Shown here: piece by piece, positions 25,841 through 33,921 of the stretch
How the letters are laid out: each line of letters starts with the position of its first letter
How positions within the stretch are numbered: the first letter of the stretch is position 1
The notes under the pieces: generated by a model
The model's input: the letters and a program-made list of their open reading frames with translations, nothing else
What the model was told of the DNA's origin: nothing
The model's database searches: none
Made by a program: the position numbers and the translations under genes
Origin: an uncultured Actinomycetes bacterium
Lineage (GTDB): Bacteria; Actinomycetota; Acidimicrobiia; Acidimicrobiales; RAAP-2
Direction: 5' to 3'
NCBI GenBank assembly: GCA_903924205.1
Contig: CAIYAP010000007.1
Location: 124,001 to 188,000 of the forward strand
Length of the DNA: 64,000 nt

Positions 25841-26718
25841 GCGTCGAAACGTGCCTGCAAGACGTGCCACTGTTCGGGCGCTCGCCGAATAAGCCCCTCG
25901 AGTTCATCGGCCACCAGCTGGGTCACGCGGTGCACGTCTTCTCGCAGCTTTCCCTGCCGCTGCGCGTTGATGGGTCCCGTGATGACGGCGTGATGCCCGT
26001 CACCAGGGCCGCTGTAACACGCCGCGGCTAACAAGGTGGCTCCCGTGCGCAGCGCCAAAGTGGCGGGTCCGGCCGGAATAGATACTGTTTCTCCGAAAAA
26101 TTTCGTGGGGATACCGTTTCCTTGAATATCGCGATCACACAAGAGGCCGACCACTCCACCGGCCGCCAATGTCTGAAGGAGGACGGTTCCCGCGCGCTCG
26201 TCCAGCGGCTCAATGTTCAGACCAATAGCTTGGCGCTTCGATCTGAAGTAGTCGAAGAGTTCGGGCGGATCCAGCGCCTCCGCCACGGCCGTCATAGGAA
26301 AACCCAAATGTGCGAGGTAGGCACCGCCCCACTCCCACGAGCCCACGTGGGGCAACGCAATCACGACGCCCTTCCCGCGGGCCGACGCAGCGCGAAGGTG
26401 CTCTTCACCTTCGCTAATAACGAATCGAGAGACAATGTTCTCGATGTCGAGGGCGGGCAATTTACCGCCCTCAGCCCAATATTCGCCGTACGAGGCAAAC
26501 CCTCGATTGACGACTCGCTCAACAAGTGCCGTACTCGGGCGCCGGCGCGGTCCCGTCAACGCGTGACGAACATTGGTGGTGAGGTTGGCTCGCGCCCCCA
26601 GTTGCCAAAAACCTGCGGCCGTCGCGGCAGCCTTTGACACCCTCCGGTCCACACTTTCCGGCAAGAGTTCGAAAACGCTACTAACCGCCTTGAAAAATGT
26701 CACTCGGCCGTTCGCCAC
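25837..26718 (-). CDS. Phosphatidylinositol mannoside acyltransferase (HtrB/LpxL-type)
   Basis: A 293-residue protein of the lysophospholipid acyltransferase superfamily (HtrB/LpxL branch), related to mycobacterial PatA (Rv2611c). The catalytic H-x4-D/E motif is in IALPHVGSWEWGGAYL (about 118-133), with His followed by VGSW and Glu. A second conserved region reads LCDRDIQGNGIPTKFFG, the substrate-site segment of the family. It would transfer a fatty acyl chain to the mannose of PIM. It lies between pgsA1 (4-base gap) and pimA (4-base overlap), the same order as in mycobacteria. Confidence 0.85.
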   Translation of the reverse strand: MANGRVTFFKAVSSVFELLPESVDRRVSKAAATAAGFWQLGARANLTTNVRHALTGPRRRPSTALVERVVNRGFASYGEYWAEGGKLPALDIENIVSRFVISEGEEHLRAASARGKGVVIALPHVGSWEWGGAYLAHLGFPMTAVAEALDPPELFDYFRSKRQAIGLNIEPLDERAGTVLLQTLAAGGVVGLLCDRDIQGNGIPTKFFGETVSIPAGPATLALRTGATLLAAACYSGPGDGHHAVITGPINAQRQGKLREDVHRVTQLVADELEGLIRRAPEQWHVLQARFDA

Positions 26719-26722
26719 GCCG

Positions 26723-27322
26723 CTACGACCGAGATTTATCGGGGGCGTCCGCCACCTGCCACACGCGCCAGAAACGGCCTAATGCAGTCATGGTGGTGAG
26801 GATGAGGAGCAACCACAGCACCGGAATGAAGAAACTCTGGTGAAGGAGCGCTACGCCCAGCAAAATCATTCTCTCGGCGCGCTCCATGAGGCCTCCCTTG
26901 GCCGCGATTCCCAGGCTTTCCGCCTTAGAGCGCTGATACGAAATAAGGAAGGTACTGGTCATGATGGCGAAAGGCAACAGGACCAACTCGCCACGGTGTT
27001 GGGCGACCAGGAAATATGCCACACCGCCCAACAACAACGCGTCAGAGACGCGATCGACCACCGAGTCGAAGAACGAGCCCCGAACTGACGCGCGCTGCGA
27101 CGCCTTCGCCACGGGCCCATCAAATAAGTCGTGTGCGCCCGTCAACGTGAGCAAAATGACGGCCCAGGCCATGTGGCCCGTTGCGAGAACCCACGCGGTC
27201 ACGGCCGCACAGATGAGACCAGAGGCAGTGAGAACGTCCGCCGAAAACCCGACGCGAACTAGCGCACGACCGACCGGCGCCGTACACGCGTCCACCGCGT
27301 GGCGAAATTGACCGTCTAACAC
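26723..27322 (-). CDS. pgsA1: CDP-alcohol phosphatidyltransferase, phosphatidylinositol(-phosphate) synthase type
   Basis: A 199-residue integral membrane enzyme with about five to six spans. The CDP-alcohol signature appears as DLFDGPVAKASQRA followed by GSFFDSVVDRVSDALL, giving the D-x2-D-G...G-x3-D-x3-D set. The usual Arg of DGxxAR is Lys here. In Actinobacteria the enzyme at this place joins CDP-diacylglycerol with inositol phosphate, the first step toward PI and PIMs. Assignment to PI rather than PG rests on context with patA-like and pimA genes. Confidence 0.82.
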   Translation of the reverse strand: MLDGQFRHAVDACTAPVGRALVRVGFSADVLTASGLICAAVTAWVLATGHMAWAVILLTLTGAHDLFDGPVAKASQRASVRGSFFDSVVDRVSDALLLGGVAYFLVAQHRGELVLLPFAIMTSTFLISYQRSKAESLGIAAKGGLMERAERMILLGVALLHQSFFIPVLWLLLILTTMTALGRFWRVWQVADAPDKSRS

Positions 27323-27355
27323 GGGCGCGCCGACTCGTTCGTCATGCGTGAGAGC

Positions 27356-27880
27356 CTACAGTCGCTCGCCCGAGAGACTGTTCCACGCGGTCGTCACCTT
27401 TGACCACGTCGTGGCTAAGGATTCCGGCAAGACGCGAGTTTCGCCAATGGAGGTCATGAAGTTCGTGTCACCACTCCACCGTGGCAATACATGTCCATGG
27501 AGGTGCTGTGGAATACCAGCTCCCGCAGCTCGGCCGAGATTGAATCCAACGTTGGCCCCGTCGGGTGAATAAGCCACCGTGATTGCCGCAACGGCCTGAC
27601 GCAAAGTGCGAAAGAAGTTGTCGGCTTCGTCATCTCGCAATTCCGCCATGTCCGCAAGGTGCCGACGCGGCAACACGAGAACGTGACCTGAACCGTATGG
27701 GTAGGCATTGAGAACGACGAAGCTGTGCTCGGTGATCGCGATGACCCCACTCTCGGGCGAGACACCACTGGCAAGGAGTGCGCAAAAAACGCACTCCCCC
27801 GGCCCATGACCTTTCTCGTCGCGCGTCGCCGATGTGACGTATTCCTCACGCCACGCCGCCGAGAAGCGGTCCAGACTCAT
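27356..27880 (-). CDS. HIT-family nucleotide phosphorylase/hydrolase (Ap4A phosphorylase-like)
   Basis: A 174-residue histidine-triad protein with the triad in GIPQHLHGHVLPRW and a conserved Tyr-Pro-Tyr-Gly-Ser-Gly-His strand (VLNAYPYGSGHVLVLPRRH). A Cys pair in GECVFCALL near residue 30 resembles the metal site of HIT proteins. The M. tuberculosis homologue in the same position (Rv2613c) was described as an Ap4A phosphorylase, from memory. The start forms a 4-base ATGA overlap with thrS, so the two are coupled. Confidence 0.85.
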   Translation of the reverse strand: MSLDRFSAAWREEYVTSATRDEKGHGPGECVFCALLASGVSPESGVIAITEHSFVVLNAYPYGSGHVLVLPRRHLADMAELRDDEADNFFRTLRQAVAAITVAYSPDGANVGFNLGRAAGAGIPQHLHGHVLPRWSGDTNFMTSIGETRVLPESLATTWSKVTTAWNSLSGERL

Positions 27881-29856
27881 CGACCCTCAGGCAAGCCGTG
27901 CGACTCAATTTCGCTCAGAAGTCGCGTGACAAAGTCGGTCAGAGCAATTCCGCGCTCCGGCGACTCGCTCGAGCGGGCATTCACGCCCACGGTTCGCGCC
28001 GCGACGTCGTCATCTCCAACCACCAAGATGTACGGGACCTTTTCCGTCTTGGCGCGTCGAACGCGTCCACCAAGAGGCTCGTCCGCGTGTTCAATACGCG
28101 CGCGAACTCCCGACGCTACGAGCAGGTCACGAATCTCCTTGGCGTACTCCTCGTGGATATCGCGCACCGGCACGACCACCACTTGCTCAGGGGACAACCA
28201 CGTGGGAAGGGCGCCTGAGTAGTGCTCAATCAAGATCGCCATGAAGCGCTCGACCGAACCGAAAAGCGCACGGTGGATCATGACGGGTCGGTGCTTGGCA
28301 TTATCGGCGCCGATGTAGTTAGCATCAAAGCGTTGCGGCAACTGGAAGTCCAACTGGATTGTCGACATCTGGTGAGTACGGCCAATGGCATCGCGAGCCT
28401 GTACAGAGATCTTGGGACCATAGAACGCACCACCGCCGTCATCCAAGACCAATTCGAGGCCCTCCGCCCGGGCGACTTCTTCGAGGGTGGCCTCAGCCTC
28501 TTGCCACTCTTGATCCGAGCCAACCGACTTTTCCGCCGGACGGGTCGACAACTCGAGGTAGAAGTCGTTGAGACCAAACTCGCGCAGAAGTCCGAGTACG
28601 AACGTCAGCAAGTTCGTGAGCTCATCACGCATCTGTTCGCGCGTGCACAAAATGTGCGCGTCGTCTTGGGTCATCCCACGAACTCGCGTCAGTCCGTGGA
28701 CGACTCCTGACTTTTCGTAGCGATACACCGATCCGAATTCGAACATCCGTAGAGGCAGCTCGCGGTAACTGCGCGGTCGCGACTTGTAAATCAGAACGTG
28801 GAACGGACAGTTCATCGGCTTCAAGTAATACGTTTGGCCCTCATCGAGCTCCATCGGCGGATACATGCCGTCGCGATACCAGTCCAAGTGGCCAGACGTC
28901 TCGAACAATTCGCTCTTGGTGATGTGAGGGGTGTAGACGAACTCGTAGCCCGCCTGCACGTGGCGACGACGCGAGTAGTCCTCCATCAAGCGACGGATGG
29001 TGCCTCCGCGAGGGTGAATCACGGCGAGACCAGGGCCAATCTCACGCGGAAAAGAAAACAGGTCAAGCTCTTCACCGAGAAGCCGGTGATCACGACGCTT
29101 GGCTTCTTCGATTTGGTAAAGGTGTGTCTTGAGGGCATCCGCACTTTCCCACGCGGTGCCGTAAATACGCTGCAACTGGGGACGCTTTTCATCGCCTCGC
29201 CAGTAGGCGCCGGCGACGCGCATCAACTTGAAGTGGCCCAGGCGACTCGTGCGCGGAACGTGTGGGCCACGGCACAAGTCGACGAAGGAGTCAGTGTTTC
29301 GATACGCCGACACCACCGACGCGTCCACTTCTGCGAGGTCCTCTCGGTTCGCACCCGTCGACACCGAGGTGATGATCTCAGTCTTGAAGGGCTGGTCAGC
29401 AAAAAGCGCTAGTCCCTCGGCAATGGAGTGCTCGCTGCGCACGAAGGGCTGGTCCTCGGACACAATGGTTCGCATCATCTCTTCAATGCGCGCCATGTCA
29501 TTTTCCGAGAAGTGTTCACCGTTGGGTAATTCAAAGTCGTAATAAAAGCCATCAGTGATCGCGGGACCGATTGCGTAATGAGCACCCGGCCAGAGTCGAC
29601 ACACCGCTTGCGCTAACACGTGGGCAGTGGAGTGACGAAGCACTTCGCGACCCTCGGCACTGGCGGGCGTCACAATCGCCACCGAATCACCAGCGGCGAG
29701 GGGGCGCACCAAGTCACTGAGTTGACCGTTGACCGATGCGGCCAACGCATCTTTCGCCAAGCGCGGGCCAATGGCCGCCGCAAGGTCAGCCGCCGTGGCG
29801 CCCACGGGCAACTCTCGTCGGCTCCCGTCTGGTAGGGCGATCTCGATGATGCTCAT
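27877..29856 (-). CDS. thrS: Threonyl-tRNA synthetase
   Basis: Class II ThrRS of 659 residues with the N-terminal TGS domain (IEIALPDGSRRELPVG), editing domain, catalytic core and C-terminal anticodon domain. Marks are RHSTAHVLAQAV (editing HxxxH), HPRGGTIRRLMEDYSRRRH, MNCPFHVLIYKS with the zinc-binding Cys, RVRGMTQDDAHIL and HRALFGSVERFMAILIEHY. The ATG at 29854-29856 is chosen because AAGGAG lies 5 bases upstream; a GTG two codons earlier would overlap that site. It heads the thrS-HIT-pgsA1-patA-pimA block. Confidence 0.96.
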   Translation of the reverse strand: MSIIEIALPDGSRRELPVGATAADLAAAIGPRLAKDALAASVNGQLSDLVRPLAAGDSVAIVTPASAEGREVLRHSTAHVLAQAVCRLWPGAHYAIGPAITDGFYYDFELPNGEHFSENDMARIEEMMRTIVSEDQPFVRSEHSIAEGLALFADQPFKTEIITSVSTGANREDLAEVDASVVSAYRNTDSFVDLCRGPHVPRTSRLGHFKLMRVAGAYWRGDEKRPQLQRIYGTAWESADALKTHLYQIEEAKRRDHRLLGEELDLFSFPREIGPGLAVIHPRGGTIRRLMEDYSRRRHVQAGYEFVYTPHITKSELFETSGHLDWYRDGMYPPMELDEGQTYYLKPMNCPFHVLIYKSRPRSYRELPLRMFEFGSVYRYEKSGVVHGLTRVRGMTQDDAHILCTREQMRDELTNLLTFVLGLLREFGLNDFYLELSTRPAEKSVGSDQEWQEAEATLEEVARAEGLELVLDDGGGAFYGPKISVQARDAIGRTHQMSTIQLDFQLPQRFDANYIGADNAKHRPVMIHRALFGSVERFMAILIEHYSGALPTWLSPEQVVVVPVRDIHEEYAKEIRDLLVASGVRARIEHADEPLGGRVRRAKTEKVPYILVVGDDDVAARTVGVNARSSESPERGIALTDFVTRLLSEIESHGLPEGR

Positions 29857-29873
29857 ATCCACTCCTTGAGTGG

Positions 29874-30995
29874 CTACAGCGTAACGCCCAATAGGGCCGC
29901 CGCCGAAGTTACGGAGTAGCCCGCTTGTGCCGCGTCATCAATAAGAGCAACAGCACGTGGCGTATCGAGATCATCGTCGAGCGCCGCGCGTACGTCGTCG
30001 AGCAATTGGTCACCCGTTCCGCATGATCCGGCAGAGCGCCACGTCGAGAGGCGAGCGACCGCTTGGTCGAGCAAGCCGTCGTGCCATTCCCAGTCGTGGC
30101 GATAGTGCTGACCGAGCAGCGCGAGTCGAACGGCTGCCGCCTCGCTGCGATCGACAAGATCGGATACGAAGACGAGGTTGCCGAGACTCTTTGACATCTT
30201 GATGCCCTCATAACCGACGAGGCCGATGTGCATCCAGGTACGTACGAACGGCACACCCGTGGCAGCTTCGCTCTGCGCCGCTTCGCACTCGTGGTGCGGA
30301 AAGGCCAAGTCACGCCCGCCACCGTGAATGTCCAGAGTTTCTCCCAGCTCGCGAAGGGCCAAGGCGGAGCATTCGATGTGCCACCCCGGCCGGCCGGCGC
30401 CCCAGCGCGACTCCCAGGCGGGCTCGTCCGGCAAACTCGGTTGCCACAGCACGAAGTCCAAGGGGTCCACCTTGCGCGGATCGTCGGGGAAGCCGCCATG
30501 CTGAGCAGCGAGCTCCATCATGCGATCTCGGCTCTCGTGGGACACTTGCCCGAAGCGTGGGAAATTCGCTACGCGGTAGTAGACATAGCCATCCACTTGG
30601 TACGCCACGCCCGCGGCGAATGCTCGCTCAATGAGGCTGAGAATTTCCGGAATGGCACCCGTTGCTCGCGGTTCGCTGTACACCGGCATGATGTTGAGCA
30701 GGTTCATGTCCCGCGAGAAACGAGCCATCTCTGATGCGGCGAGATCAAGGTAATTCACCTTCAACTCACGCGCTTTGCGCAGCATGTCATCATCGACATC
30801 AGTCACATTTCGGACGCAGCGCGTTTCGTGCCCCGCATCGCGCAGGCGTCGCTGAACGACGTCAAATGCCAAGTACACAAACGCGTGCCCCAGGTGCGCA
30901 GAATCGTAAGGCGTAATGCCACAGGAATACAGCGTGACGAGGGGACCTGGGTTCAGTTCCTCGACGCTGCCACGAGCCGTATCAAACAGTCGCAT
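29874..30995 (-). CDS. mshC: Cysteine:glucosaminyl-inositol ligase MshC (mycothiol synthesis), CysRS paralogue
   Basis: MshC joins cysteine to GlcN-inositol with ATP in mycothiol synthesis. The 373-residue protein has the class I catalytic core only. The zinc/ATP region is SCGITPYDSAHLGHAFVY (CGITPYD, as in MshC; cysteinyl-tRNA synthetases have CGPTVYD). GRPGWHIECSALAL, HGGGRDLAFPHHECE and IKMSKSLGN are all present. It ends at LLGVTL, as MshC ends at LLGVDL, and lacks the CysRS anticodon domain. A short CysRS is the alternative, but two MshC-specific features argue against it. It lies between npdG (1-base overlap) and thrS. Confidence 0.82.
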   Translation of the reverse strand: MRLFDTARGSVEELNPGPLVTLYSCGITPYDSAHLGHAFVYLAFDVVQRRLRDAGHETRCVRNVTDVDDDMLRKARELKVNYLDLAASEMARFSRDMNLLNIMPVYSEPRATGAIPEILSLIERAFAAGVAYQVDGYVYYRVANFPRFGQVSHESRDRMMELAAQHGGFPDDPRKVDPLDFVLWQPSLPDEPAWESRWGAGRPGWHIECSALALRELGETLDIHGGGRDLAFPHHECEAAQSEAATGVPFVRTWMHIGLVGYEGIKMSKSLGNLVFVSDLVDRSEAAAVRLALLGQHYRHDWEWHDGLLDQAVARLSTWRSAGSCGTGDQLLDDVRAALDDDLDTPRAVALIDDAAQAGYSVTSAAALLGVTL

Positions 30996-31645
30996 TAGTC
31001 GTCGAATCCTGCCAGCGTGACATAGGTGTGCTTCTTATGGCGGATATTCACGGAGATGCATACGGCAGTGAAGGCCTCTACGGCACCGGCGAGCGACGAT
31101 GACCCAGCTTCGATGGCGCGAAGCCCGGGCATTTCGTTAACCAGTTCCACCGTTGTGCGGCGAGCAGCGACGTCATCACCAATGACGATGACATCCGCAT
31201 CGAGACCGCTGTCGAGGTTCTCCATATCGGCGGCCGGCAAGTGATGAAATGCTCCCGTTACCAATGCGGTGGGAATGGCCGACTGAATCTCAGCGAGCAT
31301 TGAACCACGGGCGGGCATGACGGGAACTAGTTCACGACCTTCCTTCACGAGGGCATTCACCATCGAAATGACAGTCTTACCCGCCAACTGCTCCTTAAAT
31401 TCACGCACCGTCGCGACGGAACCCTCCCAGGGAGTGGCCACGATAACTATGTCGGCCGACGCGGCGAGGGCATTATCGCCACCGCTGATTCCCGCAGCGG
31501 CACCACCCAATTCCGCTGCCGCGGCGATGCCACGCTCGCTGTCGCGGCTGCCGAGAATGACCGCCGTTCCTGCTTTCGCCAAGCGGACCGCGACGCCACG
31601 TCCGGCCGGTCCACTGCCTCCAAGAATGCCCACTGTCTGTTTCAT
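30995..31645 (-). CDS. npdG: F420-dependent NADP reductase
   Basis: A 216-residue protein with an N-terminal Rossmann fold, VGILGGSGPAGRGVAVRLAKAG, followed by VILGSRDSERG, the NADP site typical of F420-NADP oxidoreductases. It continues with VIVATPWEG and AFHHLPAADM, family positions for the F420 pocket. It moves hydride between reduced F420 and NADP in the cytoplasm. TAATG overlap links it to mshC. It is divergent from the inhA-like gene with only 20 bases between start codons, so their promoters must overlap or lie in each other's coding sequence. Confidence 0.85.
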   Translation of the reverse strand: MKQTVGILGGSGPAGRGVAVRLAKAGTAVILGSRDSERGIAAAAELGGAAAGISGGDNALAASADIVIVATPWEGSVATVREFKEQLAGKTVISMVNALVKEGRELVPVMPARGSMLAEIQSAIPTALVTGAFHHLPAADMENLDSGLDADVIVIGDDVAARRTTVELVNEMPGLRAIEAGSSSLAGAVEAFTAVCISVNIRHKKHTYVTLAGFDD

Positions 31646-31665
31646 GACACCTAGTCAAGCGGAAA

Positions 31666-32466
31666 ATGGGGACTACTGTGACCGCCGTGGCCTTGCTCAC
31701 CGATCATCGCATCCTCGTGACGGGGGTCCTCACGGACGATTCTCTGGCGTTTGGTATTGCGCAACGCGCCATCAGTGAAGGCGCCGAAGTGATTTTGACG
31801 GGCGCGGGTCGCTCGCTCTCGCTGACACGACGCGTCGCCCGCAAATTGGGTGACGTGGGCGAGATCATTGCCCTGGACGTCACCTCGCCCGAAGAGATTT
31901 CCGCTGCCGTTGACACGGTGGCCGCACGAGCCGGCCGTCTGGACGGGCTCGTGCACGCCATTGGCTTCGCCCCTTCCTCCGCACTGGGTCAGGGGATGTT
32001 TCAGTCACCCTTTGAAGATGTCGCCACGGCGTTTCACATTTCCACGTATTCCCTTGCGGCGCTCGTCGGCGCATTTCAGCCCCTGCTGGCCGCGAGCACC
32101 GCGGTAGGTGGGGCGTCAGTCGTGGGTCTTGATTTTGACGCGACGCGTGCCTATCCGATGTACGACTGGATGGGCGTCGCGAAGGCCGGACTCGAAAGTC
32201 TGAGTCGCTACATCGCTCGAGAAGTGGGGTCGCAGCACATTCGCTGCAACCTGATCGCCGCGGGTCCGATTCGAACGATGGCGGCTCGGTCGATTCCTGG
32301 GTTTTCCGATTTTGAAGATACCTGGTCCCAGCGTGCACCGCTGGGGTGGGACGTTCGAGACGCGGGCGCCATCCACGACACCGCCATTTGCTTGTTGTCG
32401 CCACTCATGCGAGGAACTACCGGATCAATCGTGTACGTCGATGGTGGCGCACACGCGATGGGTTAA
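31666..32466 (+). CDS. Enoyl-ACP reductase, InhA/FabI type
   Basis: A 266-residue SDR enzyme that reduces the trans-2-enoyl-ACP double bond with NADH in fatty acid elongation. It resembles M. tuberculosis InhA closely: ILVTGVLTDDSLAFGIAQ (cofactor loop), VHAIGFAP, GLDFDATRAYPMYDWMGVAK with Tyr166 and Lys173 spaced Y-x6-K, NLIAAGPIRTMA and GWDVRDA. Several codons near the start could serve; ATG 31666 is the first. It is 20 bases from npdG and 3 bases from the phosphoglycosyltransferase gene, and so opens the polysaccharide region transcriptionally. Confidence 0.92.
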   Translation: MGTTVTAVALLTDHRILVTGVLTDDSLAFGIAQRAISEGAEVILTGAGRSLSLTRRVARKLGDVGEIIALDVTSPEEISAAVDTVAARAGRLDGLVHAIGFAPSSALGQGMFQSPFEDVATAFHISTYSLAALVGAFQPLLAASTAVGGASVVGLDFDATRAYPMYDWMGVAKAGLESLSRYIAREVGSQHIRCNLIAAGPIRTMAARSIPGFSDFEDTWSQRAPLGWDVRDAGAIHDTAICLLSPLMRGTTGSIVYVDGGAHAMG

Positions 32467-32469
32467 GTG

Positions 32470-33921
32470 ATGGCTTCTCTGACCACGCCTCTCCCCCGTG
32501 CCCATCGACAGCGTCGCGGATTGTCGACTTTCCGCTACACCATTCAACTCTTGACGCTTGACTATCTGCTCGGATGGGCCTCGGCTGCCATCGGCCTCTT
32601 AATTCTGTCGGGCTTTTCTCGCAATAGCGCCAACTCCTTCAGCCACTTCGGGTACAACCTCGAACACGCCTTCTGGTTTCCCATTGGCATGTGGTGCGGC
32701 GTCGGACTCACGGGTCGCTATCGACGCTCGCAGCGAAGCCCCACCGAAAGCATGTTTGCCCAGCTTCCGGACTATGCCGGAGCCGCTGCTCTGGCGGGCG
32801 CCGGTGCGATGGGGATTTCTTACTTCCTCCACCACTTCGGTTCGGTCGAAGTATTGGTGTCGACGCAAGTCTTGATGGCCTCGTTCGTGGCCGCTTTCGC
32901 CCTGACGGTGGGGCACGCCTTTTTGCGCCACACCACCTTGTCTCTCCACCCGGTTCGGATTGCGGTCGTGGACGACGGATCGAGTTTCGCACGCATCCAG
33001 ACCCACCTTCACCTCCAGCACGGCATCGTCAGCGTGGGTCGCATTTCACCCACCGACGACGACGCCCTCGACGTCCTCGGACCGCTGTCGCAGATTGATG
33101 ACATCATCGAGCGACACCACATCGACCGTGTCATTTTCGGCGGTATTGGCGTGATTTCCGATGACGTCGCATTTTGGTATCGGCGCACCACGGAACTCGT
33201 CGACACGGGACTCGTCCCCCGAATGTTCGATGTCGTGAGTTGGCGCAGTCGTCTTACCGATCTAATGGGACTGCCACTCCTCGAGCTCGCGCCACGTCAT
33301 GTCGGCTTACTCGACCGCGCCCTCAAGCGGGCCATGGATCTCACCATTGCAACTCTGTTCATTCTCATTTTCGTACCCGTGTTCTTCGCGATTGCCATCG
33401 CTATCAAACTGAGCAGCCGGGGGCCAGTATTTTTCCGTCAGGAGCGTCTCGGCAAACACCGCCGTCCGTTCACCATCCTGAAGTTCCGCACCATGTTGGT
33501 GGAGACAGTCGCCGGTGGTGACGGTCGCGACGAGGAGGCGGACGAGGCGGCACCGCTCTACGTGAAGCGCGGCAAATTGTCGGAGTCAAATCGCGTCACC
33601 GCTGTGGGAAAGTTCCTGCGGCGCACCGGCCTCGATGAGATCCCTCAATTCATCAACGTCCTGACCGGCTCCATGAGCGTGGTCGGCCCTCGGCCTTTCA
33701 TCCCCCACGAGTCTGAAATCAATGACCCGATCTATTCGCGTCGTTACGACGTGCGACCGGGCATCACGGGACTGTGGCAAGTATCAGGGCGCAACAATTT
33801 GACGGATGACGAACTGCGGCAATTGGACTTTCTCTACGTGACTAGTTGGTCCCTGTGGTGGGACGTCAAAATTTGTGTCGACACGCCACGCGCCATGGTT
33901 CGCGGTCTCGGCGCCTACTAA
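32470..33921 (+). CDS. Initiating polyprenyl-phosphate glycosylphosphotransferase (WbaP/CpsE-like)
   Basis: Transfers the first sugar 1-phosphate onto undecaprenyl phosphate, starting each polysaccharide repeat unit. The N-terminal part (about 1-280) has several membrane segments and a cytoplasmic nucleotide-fold region. The C-terminal bacterial sugar transferase domain has KRAMDLTIATLFILIFVP, FFRQERLGKHRRPFTILKFR, LRRTGLDEIPQFINVL, MSVVGPRP and RPGITGLWQVSGRN, all hallmark motifs. ATG 32470 is used; a GTG directly before it is equally possible. It lies 3 bases behind inhA and its stop overlaps the convergent GT gene by 4 bases. Confidence 0.93.
   Translation: MASLTTPLPRAHRQRRGLSTFRYTIQLLTLDYLLGWASAAIGLLILSGFSRNSANSFSHFGYNLEHAFWFPIGMWCGVGLTGRYRRSQRSPTESMFAQLPDYAGAAALAGAGAMGISYFLHHFGSVEVLVSTQVLMASFVAAFALTVGHAFLRHTTLSLHPVRIAVVDDGSSFARIQTHLHLQHGIVSVGRISPTDDDALDVLGPLSQIDDIIERHHIDRVIFGGIGVISDDVAFWYRRTTELVDTGLVPRMFDVVSWRSRLTDLMGLPLLELAPRHVGLLDRALKRAMDLTIATLFILIFVPVFFAIAIAIKLSSRGPVFFRQERLGKHRRPFTILKFRTMLVETVAGGDGRDEEADEAAPLYVKRGKLSESNRVTAVGKFLRRTGLDEIPQFINVLTGSMSVVGPRPFIPHESEINDPIYSRRYDVRPGITGLWQVSGRNNLTDDELRQLDFLYVTSWSLWWDVKICVDTPRAMVRGLGAY

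Noticed and set aside
29874-30995. Cysteinyl-tRNA synthetase as the identity of the ligase
   Set aside because: CGITPYD, the short length without anticodon domain and the LLGVTL end fit MshC better; kept as a lesser alternative.
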